A DNA stretch of 23,797 bases from positions 1 to 23,797 of the forward strand of contig JARRPZ010000069.1 of assembly GCA_037382365.1 (NCBI GenBank). Reading direction: 5' to 3'. Below are positions 16,589-23,797 of this stretch, in pieces (position 1 is the first letter of the stretch; each line of letters starts with the position of its first letter). The notes under the pieces are model-generated. The model did not search any database. It saw only the letters and a list, made by a program, of their open reading frames with translations, and was not told where the DNA came from. Made by a program: the position numbers and the translations under genes. This stretch comes from Lentisalinibacter sp037382365. GTDB lineage: Bacteria; Pseudomonadota; Gammaproteobacteria; Steroidobacterales; Woeseiaceae.

Positions 16589-17411
16589 GGGTCGCCTCGC
16601 CTGTTATCGACGCCACGTCCGCCGGTTCGTTCCCGGCTTCCGCTGCTGGCGTTGCCGCTTCCGTACCGGCCGATGGTGCCTCCTCGATGGCCCGTTCGTC
16701 CGCGGGTCCGCCGGGCTTGTCCGGACCGTTCGGTCCCGGGGCCGAAGCCGTCGGCGTGTTACCCGTCCGGCCGGCATTGAGTTTCGCCGGTATGCGCGGA
16801 GTCGCCCCGGGATCGCCCAGGCCCGTCTCCCGCGCGAATCGCAATCCGATCATCGCGGCGGCGTCCCGCATGGCGAGTACCGCTGCTCTGGCCAACGCCT
16901 CGTCCGCACCGAACATGCCGGCGTCGCCCGCCTTGCCGTAGGCACTGAACGGCCAGTTGGCGATTTCCTTGCCTTCGGCGTCGAAGAATCGCAGCCGGTA
17001 GCGGATCCACACGGTGTAGGCGTCCGTGCGGCTCTGCGCTGGCAGGGCGAATTCGAAGGCGTCCACACTCGCCTCGATCAGGGCGTCCGCATCCGTCGCC
17101 GTGACATCGGTGTCCGGCCCCACTTCCACGACCTCCTCGAACATCGATTCGAACAGGTGGTTGAAAAGGATCTTGTTGGCGGAGCCCAGGCTGATGCTCC
17201 ACTTCTGGCCGCCCAGTACCTCTTCCTCGTGGCGGTAGTTCTCCATCTCCGCCGAGTAGCGCACGGCGACCTTCAGAGGTAACTGGACGAGCAACGGATC
17301 GGGGAGGCCGGGATCCTCGAGCGCCACCTGGCTCGCGCAGCCCGAGAATGCGAGGGCTGCGAGCAGCAGGGCCGCGATGGCAGAAGATCTACCGGTCAAA
17401 CGACGCTCCAT
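16560..17411 (-). CDS. Lipoprotein of unknown function, first of an overlapping pair
   Basis: This 283-residue protein has a lipobox ending at Cys25 (LAFSGC). The folded part is about residues 35-200 and has a probable beta-strand followed by a conserved-looking stretch, VRYSAEMENYRHEEEVLGG, then helices (NKILFNHLFESMFEEVVEV) and strands (TVWIRYRLRFFDAEGKEIANW). The last 70 residues are Pro-, Ala- and Gly-rich and probably disordered. The layout, a small alpha/beta domain tethered to a membrane with a flexible tail, fits an outer-membrane-associated assembly or transport accessory protein, but no named family is recognised. Its 3' end overlaps the next lipoprotein gene by 29 bases, which argues for a shared role. 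Confidence 0.78.
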   Translation of the reverse strand: MERRLTGRSSAIAALLLAALAFSGCASQVALEDPGLPDPLLVQLPLKVAVRYSAEMENYRHEEEVLGGQKWSISLGSANKILFNHLFESMFEEVVEVGPDTDVTATDADALIEASVDAFEFALPAQSRTDAYTVWIRYRLRFFDAEGKEIANWPFSAYGKAGDAGMFGADEALARAAVLAMRDAAAMIGLRFARETGLGDPGATPRIPAKLNAGRTGNTPTASAPGPNGPDKPGGPADERAIEEAPSAGTEAATPAAEAGNEPADVASITGEATHGNFSDDRG

Positions 17412-17560
17412 CGGCCTCGATGGCCGCAGGGTCCAGTGGCAGAGCCGACGAGGACCACGATGAGAGACGCGCAGTCGGCGCGGGGCCGGTGCGGGCTTGC
17501 AGGCCGGATCGCCTTAGACCGACTCTAGACGCAGACCGCCCTTCGTGCAACCGGGCGCCC

Positions 17561-18154
17561 TTAGAAGCGGGCCCGGAGCGCTCTCAGAATGCCACCGACG
17601 AGGGGTATGTGCTCATAGAGTCCGCCGGCCGCATCCCAGAAGTCCTGGTGCAGTACGACGCGGCCCTCATCGTCGAATCGGAAGTGTGTGACCCCGTACG
17701 AGACCAGGGGTTCCCCGCCGCGCAGAGCGGCGATGCGCATGGTCATGCGCCAGCGGAAATAGAAGTCGTCGCCGGATCGCGCGATATCCAGGAACTCCAC
17801 CGTCACGGATTCGGCCTTGCGGGCGGTCTCGACGAAATAGGCTTCGATGGCCTCGTTGCCACTGATGGTCTTCAGCGTGTCGTTGAACCAGGCATTCGGG
17901 GCGTAGACCCGACCCGCCATCCGGCGGACACCCTCGGGAGTGAGATTCGCGAAGAACTCGCGTACCCGTTCGATGGCCTCGCTTTCCGTATCGCTGCCCG
18001 GTGCGGGTCCGGTGCCCGCCGTGCGTTGCAGCGCAGCTTCGTAGGCGGCGACCTGCTCGGCGCTGGAGGCGACATCGGCGCTGCGCACGACCCAGACGAG
18101 TGCCAGCGCGAGCACGAGTATGACGAGCAGCGTTAGAATAGCGAGCTTTTGCAT
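17561..18154 (-). CDS. Membrane-anchored NTF2/SnoaL-like domain protein
   Basis: This 197-residue protein starts MQKLAILTLLVILVLALALV and keeps one N-terminal helix (about residues 4-24) that probably anchors it in the inner membrane, with the rest in the periplasm. Residues about 60-180 look like an NTF2/SnoaL fold: a helix with ANLTPEGVRRMAGRVYAP, then WFNDTLKTISGNEAIEAYF, then curved strands (VTVEFLDIARSGDDFYFRW, HFRFDDEGRVVLHQDFWD). The fold is used by both small enzymes and binding proteins, and no certain catalytic residue stands out. The open frame extends far upstream, but that part is antisense to the glutamine amidotransferase gene; GGAG before the ATG at 18154 supports this start. 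Confidence 0.85.
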   Translation of the reverse strand: MQKLAILTLLVILVLALALVWVVRSADVASSAEQVAAYEAALQRTAGTGPAPGSDTESEAIERVREFFANLTPEGVRRMAGRVYAPNAWFNDTLKTISGNEAIEAYFVETARKAESVTVEFLDIARSGDDFYFRWRMTMRIAALRGGEPLVSYGVTHFRFDDEGRVVLHQDFWDAAGGLYEHIPLVGGILRALRARF

Positions 18155-18277
18155 GCCGGAGTCTCCTGATCCATCGGTCCGGTGGGCGGCGGCAGCGACA
18201 AGGATAGTGCAGATCGGCCCGCTCGGCGTGAGTGAAACGCCAGGCGGGTGGTCGGCGAAGGAACAGGAGTGGATATC

Positions 18278-19030
18278 GTGCCGCGACCCAAGGTCCTGGT
18301 TTTCCAGCACGTACCTTTCGAGCCTCTCGGCACCCTGGATCCCCTGCTGAAAGAACACGGCTTCCGGATCCGCTACGTGAATTTCAGCCGTGATCCCGGG
18401 CTCCGGCCGCGCCTTGCCGGTTACGACGCCCTCATCGTGCTGGGCGGGCCCATGAATGTGGACGAGACGGATGCCTACCCGAATCTGGCGACCGAACTGG
18501 AGCTGATCCGGGAGGCGCTCGATCAGGGCCTGCACGTCCTCGGGATCTGCCTGGGCGCGCAGCTGCTGGCGAAAGCGCTCGGCGGCACGGTGCGCCCGAA
18601 CGGGGCTCACGAGATCGGCTGGCACGAGGTGCGGCTCACGGCAGAGGGGCTGCAGGACCCGGTGCTCTCGGCACTTCGCAGCCCCGCGCCCCTGTTCCAC
18701 TGGCACGGTGATCGCTTCGAACTGCCACCCGGTGGCACGCTGCTCGCCGGGTCGGATCTCTGCGCCAACCAGGCGTTCCGCTGCGGCGAACTGGCTCTCG
18801 GTCTCCAGTTCCATCTGGAAGTGGATGCACCACTGATAGAACGATGGCTGACCGTGCCCGTCAATCGTCGGCTGATCGAGCGTCTGGCCGGCGAAGTCGA
18901 CCCGGGCGTTATCCGCCGCCAGACGCCCTCCCGGATAGGGGATCTGGAGGCGCAGAGTCGGCAGGTGTTCGGGCGCTGGATCGATCAGTTCGATCCGCCG
19001 CCGCGCCGCCGTGCACTCCCGTCGCGGTGA
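18278..19030 (+). CDS. Class I glutamine amidotransferase-like protein
   Basis: This 250-residue cytoplasmic protein has the class I glutaminase fold. Cys91 in GICLGAQLLA is the nucleophile; His179 and Glu181 in QFHLEV complete the triad; VLGGPMNV marks the oxyanion region. It is a stand-alone protein related to the GMP-synthase glutaminase group. Stand-alone members usually move ammonia from glutamine to an acceptor, or hydrolyse gamma-glutamyl bonds. The acceptor cannot be told here, since no synthetase partner is adjacent. The GTG at 18278 is chosen because AGGAG lies 8 bases before it; in-frame GTGs at 18248 and 18269 lack that spacing. It is divergent from the NTF2-like gene. Confidence 0.9.
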   Translation: MPRPKVLVFQHVPFEPLGTLDPLLKEHGFRIRYVNFSRDPGLRPRLAGYDALIVLGGPMNVDETDAYPNLATELELIREALDQGLHVLGICLGAQLLAKALGGTVRPNGAHEIGWHEVRLTAEGLQDPVLSALRSPAPLFHWHGDRFELPPGGTLLAGSDLCANQAFRCGELALGLQFHLEVDAPLIERWLTVPVNRRLIERLAGEVDPGVIRRQTPSRIGDLEAQSRQVFGRWIDQFDPPPRRRALPSR

Positions 19031-19118
19031 GGTCCGCAGGGGCCGGGCTGATTTTTCATGGGAACGCCTGCATGATAGGCGGCGCAAGCCGCCGTCGCGG
19101 CCCGGGAACACTACCACG

Positions 19119-20585
19119 ATGAAGCTCTACCCCGAGGTGACCAGGGAAGTCGATCAGATGCCGGAAGGTCCCGGTATCGTCGCGTTCTTCGATCTCGATG
19201 GCACTCTCGTGTCCGGATTCTCCGTGACGTCGATGATGCGCGAGCGCATCGTCTCCGGTGAGCTGAAGCCTCGACAGGCACTGGTCCAGTTCGTGTCGTT
19301 CATCGGCCAGGGTTTCCGCAGCCGGGAATTCCCGGCGATGCTGAAGGCGGCGACGCGCACGCTGGAGGGGGTAGAGGAAGCTTCTTTCGTGCGGCTCGGC
19401 CGCGAGACCTTCCGGAAGTACGTCAGTGGTGCCATCTATCCCGAGTCGAGGGCGCTGGTCCGGGCACACCAGCGCCGCGGCCACACCGTGGTGGTCCTCT
19501 CCTCGGCGACGCCGTACCAGGTGCAGCCGGTGGCGGACGAACTGGAGATCGAGCACGTCCTCTGCACCCGTTTCGAGGTGGAGGACGGTCAGTTCACCGG
19601 GCGCCTGGTCGAACCGATCACATATGGCGAGGGAAAGCTCGAGGCGGCACGCCGATTCCTGAAGGCCCGACGCCTGAAGCTGGCGAACAGCTTCTTCTAC
19701 ACCGACGGCAGCGAGGACGTACCGCTCCTCGAGAAGGTCGGTTATCCGCGCCCGCTGAACCCCGACGGGGGCCTCGAGGAGACGGCGAGAGAGGAGGGCT
19801 GGCCGATCCGGCGTTTCCACAGCCGCGGTCTCCCCGGTGTGCGCGACCTGCTCGGCACGGGGCTCGCGTGGGGTGCGTTCTTCTCCTCTGCCATTGCCAG
19901 TCTGCCCGTGCTGGCGCTGAACCGTTCCCGACGGGATGCGGCCAACCTCGCCATCGCGACATTCGGCGATTTCGCGAGCGCGCTCGCCGGAATGGACCTG
20001 CAGGTCTCCGGTGAGCAGCATCTGTGGTCCCGGCGTCCGGCGGTGTTCGTGTTCAACCACCAGAGTGCGGCCGATACCGTGATACTGGCGAAGCTGTTGC
20101 GTCGGGATTTCACCGGCATCGCCAAGAAGGAGCTGAAGTCGAATCCGCTGATCGGTCCGCTGATGTGGGCCACCGAAACCGTATTCGTGGACCGCTCCAA
20201 TACGGGCAAGGCCATCGAGGCCATGCGTCCGGCGGTCGAGGCGCTGAAAAGCGGGCTTTCCATCGTTCTGGCCCCCGAGGGCACGCGCAGCCTCGGCGAC
20301 CGGCTGGGGCCGTTCAAGAAGGGGGCGTTCCATCTCGCGATGCAGGCGGGGGTACCCATGGTGCCGATCGTGATCCACAACGCCACGGACGCACTGCCGA
20401 AGAGTGGGATATTCATCCGACCCGCCACCATCAAGGTGGAGGTCCTGCCACCGATACCGACCGACGAGTGGAGCACGGAGACGATCGAGCGGCACGTCCG
20501 GGCCGTGCGCCGCCTGTTCCTTGAGGCGCTGGATCAGTTGCCGGAAGCGGGCGAAGAAGAAGTAAGTGAAAACATGGAGTTGTAG
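19119..20585 (+). CDS. HAD-IB phosphatase fused to PlsC-type acyltransferase
   Basis: This 488-residue protein combines two enzymes. Residues about 18-225 are a HAD-IB hydrolase with Asp25 and Asp27 in FFDLDGTL, Ser/Thr in VVLSSATP and the acidic loop FYTDGSEDVPLL. Residues about 290-465 are a 1-acyl-glycerol-3-phosphate acyltransferase with the catalytic HX4D at His314/Asp319 (NHQSAAD) and the EGTRS motif starting at Glu387. A hydrophobic segment (about 248-270) lies between them and may touch the membrane. The pair suggests that one chain could acylate lysophosphatidate and then remove a phosphate, or act on another phospho-lipid, but which phosphate is cleaved is unknown. It acts at the inner membrane in lipid synthesis or turnover. 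The ATG at 19119 follows GGGAA weakly. Confidence 0.92.
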   Translation: MKLYPEVTREVDQMPEGPGIVAFFDLDGTLVSGFSVTSMMRERIVSGELKPRQALVQFVSFIGQGFRSREFPAMLKAATRTLEGVEEASFVRLGRETFRKYVSGAIYPESRALVRAHQRRGHTVVVLSSATPYQVQPVADELEIEHVLCTRFEVEDGQFTGRLVEPITYGEGKLEAARRFLKARRLKLANSFFYTDGSEDVPLLEKVGYPRPLNPDGGLEETAREEGWPIRRFHSRGLPGVRDLLGTGLAWGAFFSSAIASLPVLALNRSRRDAANLAIATFGDFASALAGMDLQVSGEQHLWSRRPAVFVFNHQSAADTVILAKLLRRDFTGIAKKELKSNPLIGPLMWATETVFVDRSNTGKAIEAMRPAVEALKSGLSIVLAPEGTRSLGDRLGPFKKGAFHLAMQAGVPMVPIVIHNATDALPKSGIFIRPATIKVEVLPPIPTDEWSTETIERHVRAVRRLFLEALDQLPEAGEEEVSENMEL

Positions 20586-20596
20586 GGACCATCTCG

Positions 20597-20640
20597 AAAG
20601 AATCTCGCTGAATACGCCTGGTGCGCGCGATTTCTTTTGC
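20597..20640 (+). terminator. Possible intrinsic terminator after the HAD/acyltransferase gene
   Basis: AAAGAA (20597-20602) can pair with TTCTTT (20632-20637), and TCGC (20605-20608) with GCGA (20627-20630) across a small internal loop. The right arm runs into a T-rich stretch. It lies about 12 bases after the stop, in the most AT-rich gap of this region. The stem is imperfect. Confidence 0.3.
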
Positions 20641-20719
20641 TTATTCCGCATCCGTTCCTGCCGCTCGCGGCATCTCTCTGACAAACGGATCTCTCCGTCC
20701 ATCAGAGGAGCAACGGACC

Positions 20720-21091
20720 ATGAACGAATTCGACTCGGATATCCTCGTGCCCATCGTGCTGTTCATCAGCATAGCGGTCGTATACGGGCTGGCGCTGATG
20801 TACAGGGCACGCCATCGGGCGCAGATCCAGGAGACCGTGCGGCAGGCGATCGACAAGGGGCAGGAGCTGACGCCGGAATTGCTGGAGCAGCTCGGACAGA
20901 CGGGCGGGGGTCAGCACTCGGATCTTCGACGCGGCGTCATCGCGGTCTCGCTGGGCCTCGGCATCGCGCTGTTCGGCCTCGTGCTGGGCGAAGCGGACGC
21001 GGTCCGGCCACTGGTGGCGATCGGGATGGTCCCGCTGCTCATCGGCATCGCATACCTCGGCCTGTGGCGTTACTCATCGAGGGAGGCGTGA
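20720..21091 (+). CDS. DUF6249-like small membrane protein
   Basis: This 123-residue protein has an N-terminal helix (about residues 8-28, IVLFISIAVVYGLALMY). A cytoplasmic charged segment follows, with the motif ETVRQAIDKGQELTPELLEQL, and then two more helices (about 73-90 and 95-113). The segment after the first helix is the hallmark of DUF6249-like proteins, which are often encoded beside sigma factors. GAGGAG lies 9 bases before the ATG. The ECF sigma gene follows 24 bases later, so it probably leads a three-gene operon. Its biochemical role is unknown; it could sense membrane state for the sigma factor. Confidence 0.82.
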   Translation: MNEFDSDILVPIVLFISIAVVYGLALMYRARHRAQIQETVRQAIDKGQELTPELLEQLGQTGGGQHSDLRRGVIAVSLGLGIALFGLVLGEADAVRPLVAIGMVPLLIGIAYLGLWRYSSREA

Positions 21092-21115
21092 CCCCCCGGA
21101 GGGTGAGCCGGTGCC

Positions 21116-21682
21116 ATGTCGTCCACCGCTTCGGATGAAGAGCTGGTGAGTCTCGCCGTGGCCGCTGGCGATCAGCGTGCATTCGGCGAACTGGTCCGAC
21201 GTCACCAGTCGCGCGTACGGGGTTGGCTGCGCCACCTCTGCGGCGACCCGGCGGAGGCCGACGATCTCGCCCAGGAGACTTTCCTCAAGGCCTGGGAGCG
21301 TCTCAATACCTACGCCGCCCGGGGGCGATTCGCGTCCTGGCTCATGAAGCTCGCTTACAATGAGTTCCTGCAGGCGGCGCGGAAAGGCCAGCGCCGCCGG
21401 CACCTGGCCCGGCAATTCGAGGCCGACGCCCTGACGCAGGGCACGACCGCGGACGAGTCGATGTCGCCGACGGGGCGGGGTACCGAGGTGCCGGACCTGC
21501 CCCGCCTGCTCGCCGTGCTGGGCGAAGAGGAGCGGCACGTGATGCTGCTCGGCTACGGCTGCGGATTTTCCCAGGCGGAGATCGGCGAGATCACGGGACT
21601 CGCCCTCGGGACCGTGAAGTCGCACATGCACCGTGGGAAAGCACGCATCAGGGACGCTTTCGGACTGGAGGAGACGCCGTGA
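21116..21682 (+). CDS. ECF-type RNA polymerase sigma factor
   Basis: This 188-residue protein has the two domains of an extracytoplasmic-function sigma factor. Sigma region 2 is at about residues 20-90 (GELVRRHQSRVRGWL, DLAQETFLKAWERLNTY, FASWLMKLAYNEFL). Region 4 is at about 125-182 (LGEEERHVMLLGYGCGFSQ, then the helix-turn-helix EIGEITGLALGTVKSHMHRG). It directs RNA polymerase to a set of stress or envelope promoters that cannot be identified here. GGAGGG lies about 12 bases before the ATG, a little far. Its TGA overlaps the GTG of the next gene by 4 bases, a usual sign of coupling with an anti-sigma factor. Confidence 0.95.
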   Translation: MSSTASDEELVSLAVAAGDQRAFGELVRRHQSRVRGWLRHLCGDPAEADDLAQETFLKAWERLNTYAARGRFASWLMKLAYNEFLQAARKGQRRRHLARQFEADALTQGTTADESMSPTGRGTEVPDLPRLLAVLGEEERHVMLLGYGCGFSQAEIGEITGLALGTVKSHMHRGKARIRDAFGLEETP

Positions 21683-22017
21683 CGGAGCACCGACGGGACG
21701 ACCTGGACCAGCTTCTCGCCCGGGAGTTCTCCCGGGTTTTCGAGACGACGACCGACGACGAATTCGCGGATCGGGTGATGCGTCGGCTGCGGCGCCGTGG
21801 ACGTCTGAGGGCGCTGACGTTGTTCGTGGCGCTGGCGCTCGGCCTCGGCATCGCATTCGTCCCCCTCATGCAGATCGCCGGCGCCATCTCTGGCATCGCC
21901 CCCGTGCTCGCCGACGGATGGCGTATCGGCGAGTTGCCCGGGCAATCCCGGTACTTGGTTATGGCGATATTGATGGGTCTCGCGAGCCCGCTACTGATCC
22001 GCCTGCTCGAACGCTAG
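21679..22017 (+). CDS. Small two-helix membrane protein, candidate anti-sigma factor
   Basis: This 112-residue protein begins at a GTG that overlaps the sigma-factor stop (GTGA). The first 45 residues are charged and cytoplasmic, with the helical pattern DDLDQLLAREFSRVFETT and a basic cluster MRRLRRRGRLR. Two membrane helices follow, at about residues 47-70 and 92-109. It contains no cysteine, so it lacks the zinc-binding motif of the ZAS anti-sigma family. The gene order and topology make a membrane anti-sigma factor the best guess, but the short cytoplasmic part is unlike known groups. It could instead be a small partner of the DUF6249-like protein. Confidence 0.75.
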   Translation: MTEHRRDDLDQLLAREFSRVFETTTDDEFADRVMRRLRRRGRLRALTLFVALALGLGIAFVPLMQIAGAISGIAPVLADGWRIGELPGQSRYLVMAILMGLASPLLIRLLER

Positions 22018-22035
22018 GTCCACCGCGGCTGGACC
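22017..22035. terminator. Short hairpin after the sigma operon
   Basis: GGTCCA (22017-22022) and TGGACC (22030-22035) form a perfect 6-bp stem around a GC-rich 7-base loop. It starts at the last base of the upstream stop. There is no T tract, so it may be a weak terminator or an RNA-stability element. Confidence 0.35.
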
Positions 22036-22149
22036 GCTGACACGGGGAACCCCCGGAATCGGCTCGTGCTTTCCGTTATCCTCGCCCGGGCGGGTGCGAG
22101 TGATTCCGCCGGCGGCGGGTTGCCGGATACAAACAGGGAGGCGAGAGGG

Positions 22150-23319
22150 ATGACGACTGCGGGAGCCAACACGGGAGACGGGCGGGGGTTTTGGCGTGAG
22201 ATCGTGGCATCGGCCGTTCTGGTCACGGCCGCGTTCCTGCCGCAGATCGGCATCGCGAGAGACGCGCCGCCGCCGGATGAAGCGACCCGGGTTTTGATCA
22301 GTGAGCTCGGTCTGGTGGAAGATGCCACGCCCGTCCGCCGGTGGCAGACCGGGGAAACACCCGGGCGCGTCGTGGTATGGACGAACGAACCGGAGCGTCT
22401 CGCCTGGCTGCAGGGAGTCGCCGGCGACGCGGACCTCGTGGGCGTCGCTACAGTCGAGGAGGCGCTGGAGGCAGTGGAGGGCGCCCATGCGCTGCTCGGA
22501 CCGTGCAACCCGGCGCTGATCGAGGCGGGCGGCGAACTCGAATGGGTGCAGAGTTACAGTGCCGGCGTGGACCGCTGCGTCGATTCCCCGGCACTGACCG
22601 AACGCGGCATCGTGCTCACGAATGCGCAGCGTCTGTACGGCCCGGCGATCGCCGAGCACGTGATGGGCATGATGTTCATGCTGGCCCGCGGCCTCGATGT
22701 CTATCACCTGCGACAGGCGGACGGCACCTGGGAGCGGGGCCTCGACGATTACGCCGACACTACGTGGGAACTCGCCGGCCGCACACTGCTGGTGGTCGGA
22801 CTGGGCGGCATCGGCACCGAGATCGCCCGCCGCGCCAATGCGGTCGGCATGACCGTCATCGCCACGCGGGCGAGTTCGCGCCAGGGACCGGACTTCGTCG
22901 ACTACGTGGGCCTGGCGGACGAGTTGCACGAACTGGCGGGCCGTGCCGACATCATCGTCAACGCGACACCCCTCGTGCCGGCGACGAACGACCTGTTCGA
23001 TGCCGCCTTCTTCCGCGCGGCGAAGCGTGGTGCCTATTTCATCAATATCGGCCGTGGCGAGAGCGTCGTGACCGAAGACCTGCTCGCGGCCCTCGCCTCG
23101 GGGCAGATCGCCGGCGCCGGACTGGACGTCACCGATCCCGAGCCGCTGCCGCCCGCGCATCCGCTGTGGCAGACGCCCCGCGTCATCATCACGCCTCACA
23201 TTTCGGCAAGGACACTCGGTTCCGGCGAAAGGCGCTGGCTGCTGGTGCGGGAGAACCTGCGCCGATTCGTCGCCGGCGAACCCCTGCTCTCGGTGGTGGA
23301 CCTCGGCAAGGGTTACTGA
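22150..23319 (+). CDS. D-2-hydroxyacid dehydrogenase with N-terminal export or anchor segment
   Basis: This 389-residue protein belongs to the NAD(P)-dependent D-2-hydroxyacid dehydrogenase family, which interconverts 2-keto acids and D-2-hydroxy acids. The Rossmann motif GLGGIG is at 217-222. The catalytic residues are Arg302 (NIGRG), Glu331 (DPEPLP) and His350 (TPHIS). Unlike typical members, it has about 45 extra N-terminal residues with a hydrophobic stretch at about 18-34 (IVASAVLVTAAFLPQIG), which looks like a signal peptide or membrane anchor. The ATG at 22150 is well placed after AGGGAG, so the extension is probably translated. The gene is 1 base from the convergent DUF2505 gene. Substrate unknown; a cytoplasmic-side anchored enzyme would avoid the problem of absent NAD in the periplasm. 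Confidence 0.9.
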   Translation: MTTAGANTGDGRGFWREIVASAVLVTAAFLPQIGIARDAPPPDEATRVLISELGLVEDATPVRRWQTGETPGRVVVWTNEPERLAWLQGVAGDADLVGVATVEEALEAVEGAHALLGPCNPALIEAGGELEWVQSYSAGVDRCVDSPALTERGIVLTNAQRLYGPAIAEHVMGMMFMLARGLDVYHLRQADGTWERGLDDYADTTWELAGRTLLVVGLGGIGTEIARRANAVGMTVIATRASSRQGPDFVDYVGLADELHELAGRADIIVNATPLVPATNDLFDAAFFRAAKRGAYFINIGRGESVVTEDLLAALASGQIAGAGLDVTDPEPLPPAHPLWQTPRVIITPHISARTLGSGERRWLLVRENLRRFVAGEPLLSVVDLGKGY

Positions 23320-23320
23320 T

Positions 23321-23794
23321 TCAGCCGAGCCGCTCCGCCGCGAATTCGAGTTCGGCCTCCACGGTCGCCGTGATCTGGCGACGCAGGACTTTCTCGATAC
23401 GGCCCGCGATCAGCGGGATGGGCACATGGAAGCGGTGTTCGACGGTGTAGACCGAACCGCTGCCCGCGGGCCGCAGGGTGAAGCGGCCCTCGATCTCGAT
23501 CGGCGCCATGGTGCTCCTCACGGTGTAGCGACCCTTGCGGCCGTCTCCGACCGTCTGCCAGACCTCGTGCACTTTCAGTGTCTGCTCCTCGCCGACCAGC
23601 CGGGTCAGGAACGCGGGCAGGTCCTGGCGCGCGACCCGGGTCGTGTCCAGCGTGACCGCATCACCGTCGGTTTCTGCGCGGCATTCGGCACTCAGCTCGC
23701 CGATGCCGAGGCAGCGCTCGACGACGAAATCCGGATCCGTCATCAGGTTCGAGACGGTCTCGACGTCCGCATCGAAGCGCCGTTTGACGCTCAT
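23321..23794 (-). CDS. DUF2505-like protein, probable SRPBCC fold
   Basis: This 157-residue protein resembles DUF2505 proteins, which are predicted to adopt the SRPBCC (START-like) ligand-binding fold. It begins with the family pattern MSVKRRFDADVETVSNLMTD, followed by repeated strands (GDAVTLDTTRVARQDLPAF, KGRYTVRSTMAPIEIEGRF, VYTVEHRFHVPIPL) and a C-terminal helix (GRIEKVLRRQITATVEAEL). It has no signal peptide, so it is cytoplasmic. The ligand is not known for the family. The start is complete, 3 bases inside the window edge, so its promoter is out of view. It is convergent with the dehydrogenase gene. Confidence 0.82.
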   Translation of the reverse strand: MSVKRRFDADVETVSNLMTDPDFVVERCLGIGELSAECRAETDGDAVTLDTTRVARQDLPAFLTRLVGEEQTLKVHEVWQTVGDGRKGRYTVRSTMAPIEIEGRFTLRPAGSGSVYTVEHRFHVPIPLIAGRIEKVLRRQITATVEAELEFAAERLG

Positions 23795-23797
23795 CGT

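Noticed and set aside
19056..20702. Open frame of about 548 codons opposite the HAD/acyltransferase gene
   Set aside because: Antisense shadow of an enzyme with two complete active sites.
21991..23199. Open frame of about 402 codons opposite the dehydrogenase gene
   Set aside because: Antisense shadow; it also crosses the intergenic region, with no protein-like features.

Overview
The window looks like chromosomal DNA of a high-GC, free-living Gammaproteobacterium. This is inferred from the strong GC bias at third codon positions, the Shine-Dalgarno-led genes, and the mix of secreted M28 and S9 peptidases, a TolB/TPR membrane protein, lipoproteins and a small ECF sigma operon. Such a mix is common in Wenzhouxiangella-, Woeseia- and Xanthomonadales-like lineages, but no ribosomal or other marker gene is present to confirm it. 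I saw no tRNA, rRNA, CRISPR array, insertion sequence, phage gene or attachment site. Every gap between genes is under 300 bases.

Layout. Positions 1-4700 hold a small membrane protein, a YkvA-like DUF1232 protein, a large M28 lipoprotein peptidase, an unrecognised secreted protein, a two-helix membrane protein, a ChaC-type gamma-glutamylcyclotransferase and another small membrane protein. Positions 4766-8096 (minus strand) hold a Ycf46-like AAA+ ATPase followed 43 bases later by a long coiled-coil protein with a C-terminal FHA domain. This is the least understood pair in the window. Positions 8204-14305 hold an S9 peptidase facing a two-gene minus-strand unit. That unit is a zinc metallopeptidase gene broken by a frameshift just before its HExxH motif, and a TolB/TPR membrane protein that appears to start at a TTG overlapping the peptidase stop.

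Positions 14425-15705 hold dodecin and a cyclopropane-synthase-like methyltransferase, facing each other across a strong shared hairpin. Positions 15875-17411 are two overlapping lipoprotein genes of unknown role. Positions 17561-20585 hold an anchored NTF2-like protein, a class I glutamine amidotransferase and a HAD-phosphatase/PlsC-acyltransferase fusion. Positions 20720-22017 form an operon of a DUF6249 membrane protein, an ECF sigma factor and a small two-helix membrane protein that may be its regulator. The window closes with a D-2-hydroxyacid dehydrogenase carrying an unusual N-terminal export or anchor segment, facing a DUF2505 protein.

Most genes sit alone or in pairs and look like ordinary housekeeping or envelope functions. 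The items most worth follow-up are the AAA+/FHA pair, the frameshifted peptidase with its coupled TolB/TPR gene, the apparently exported dehydrogenase, and the overlapping lipoprotein pair.
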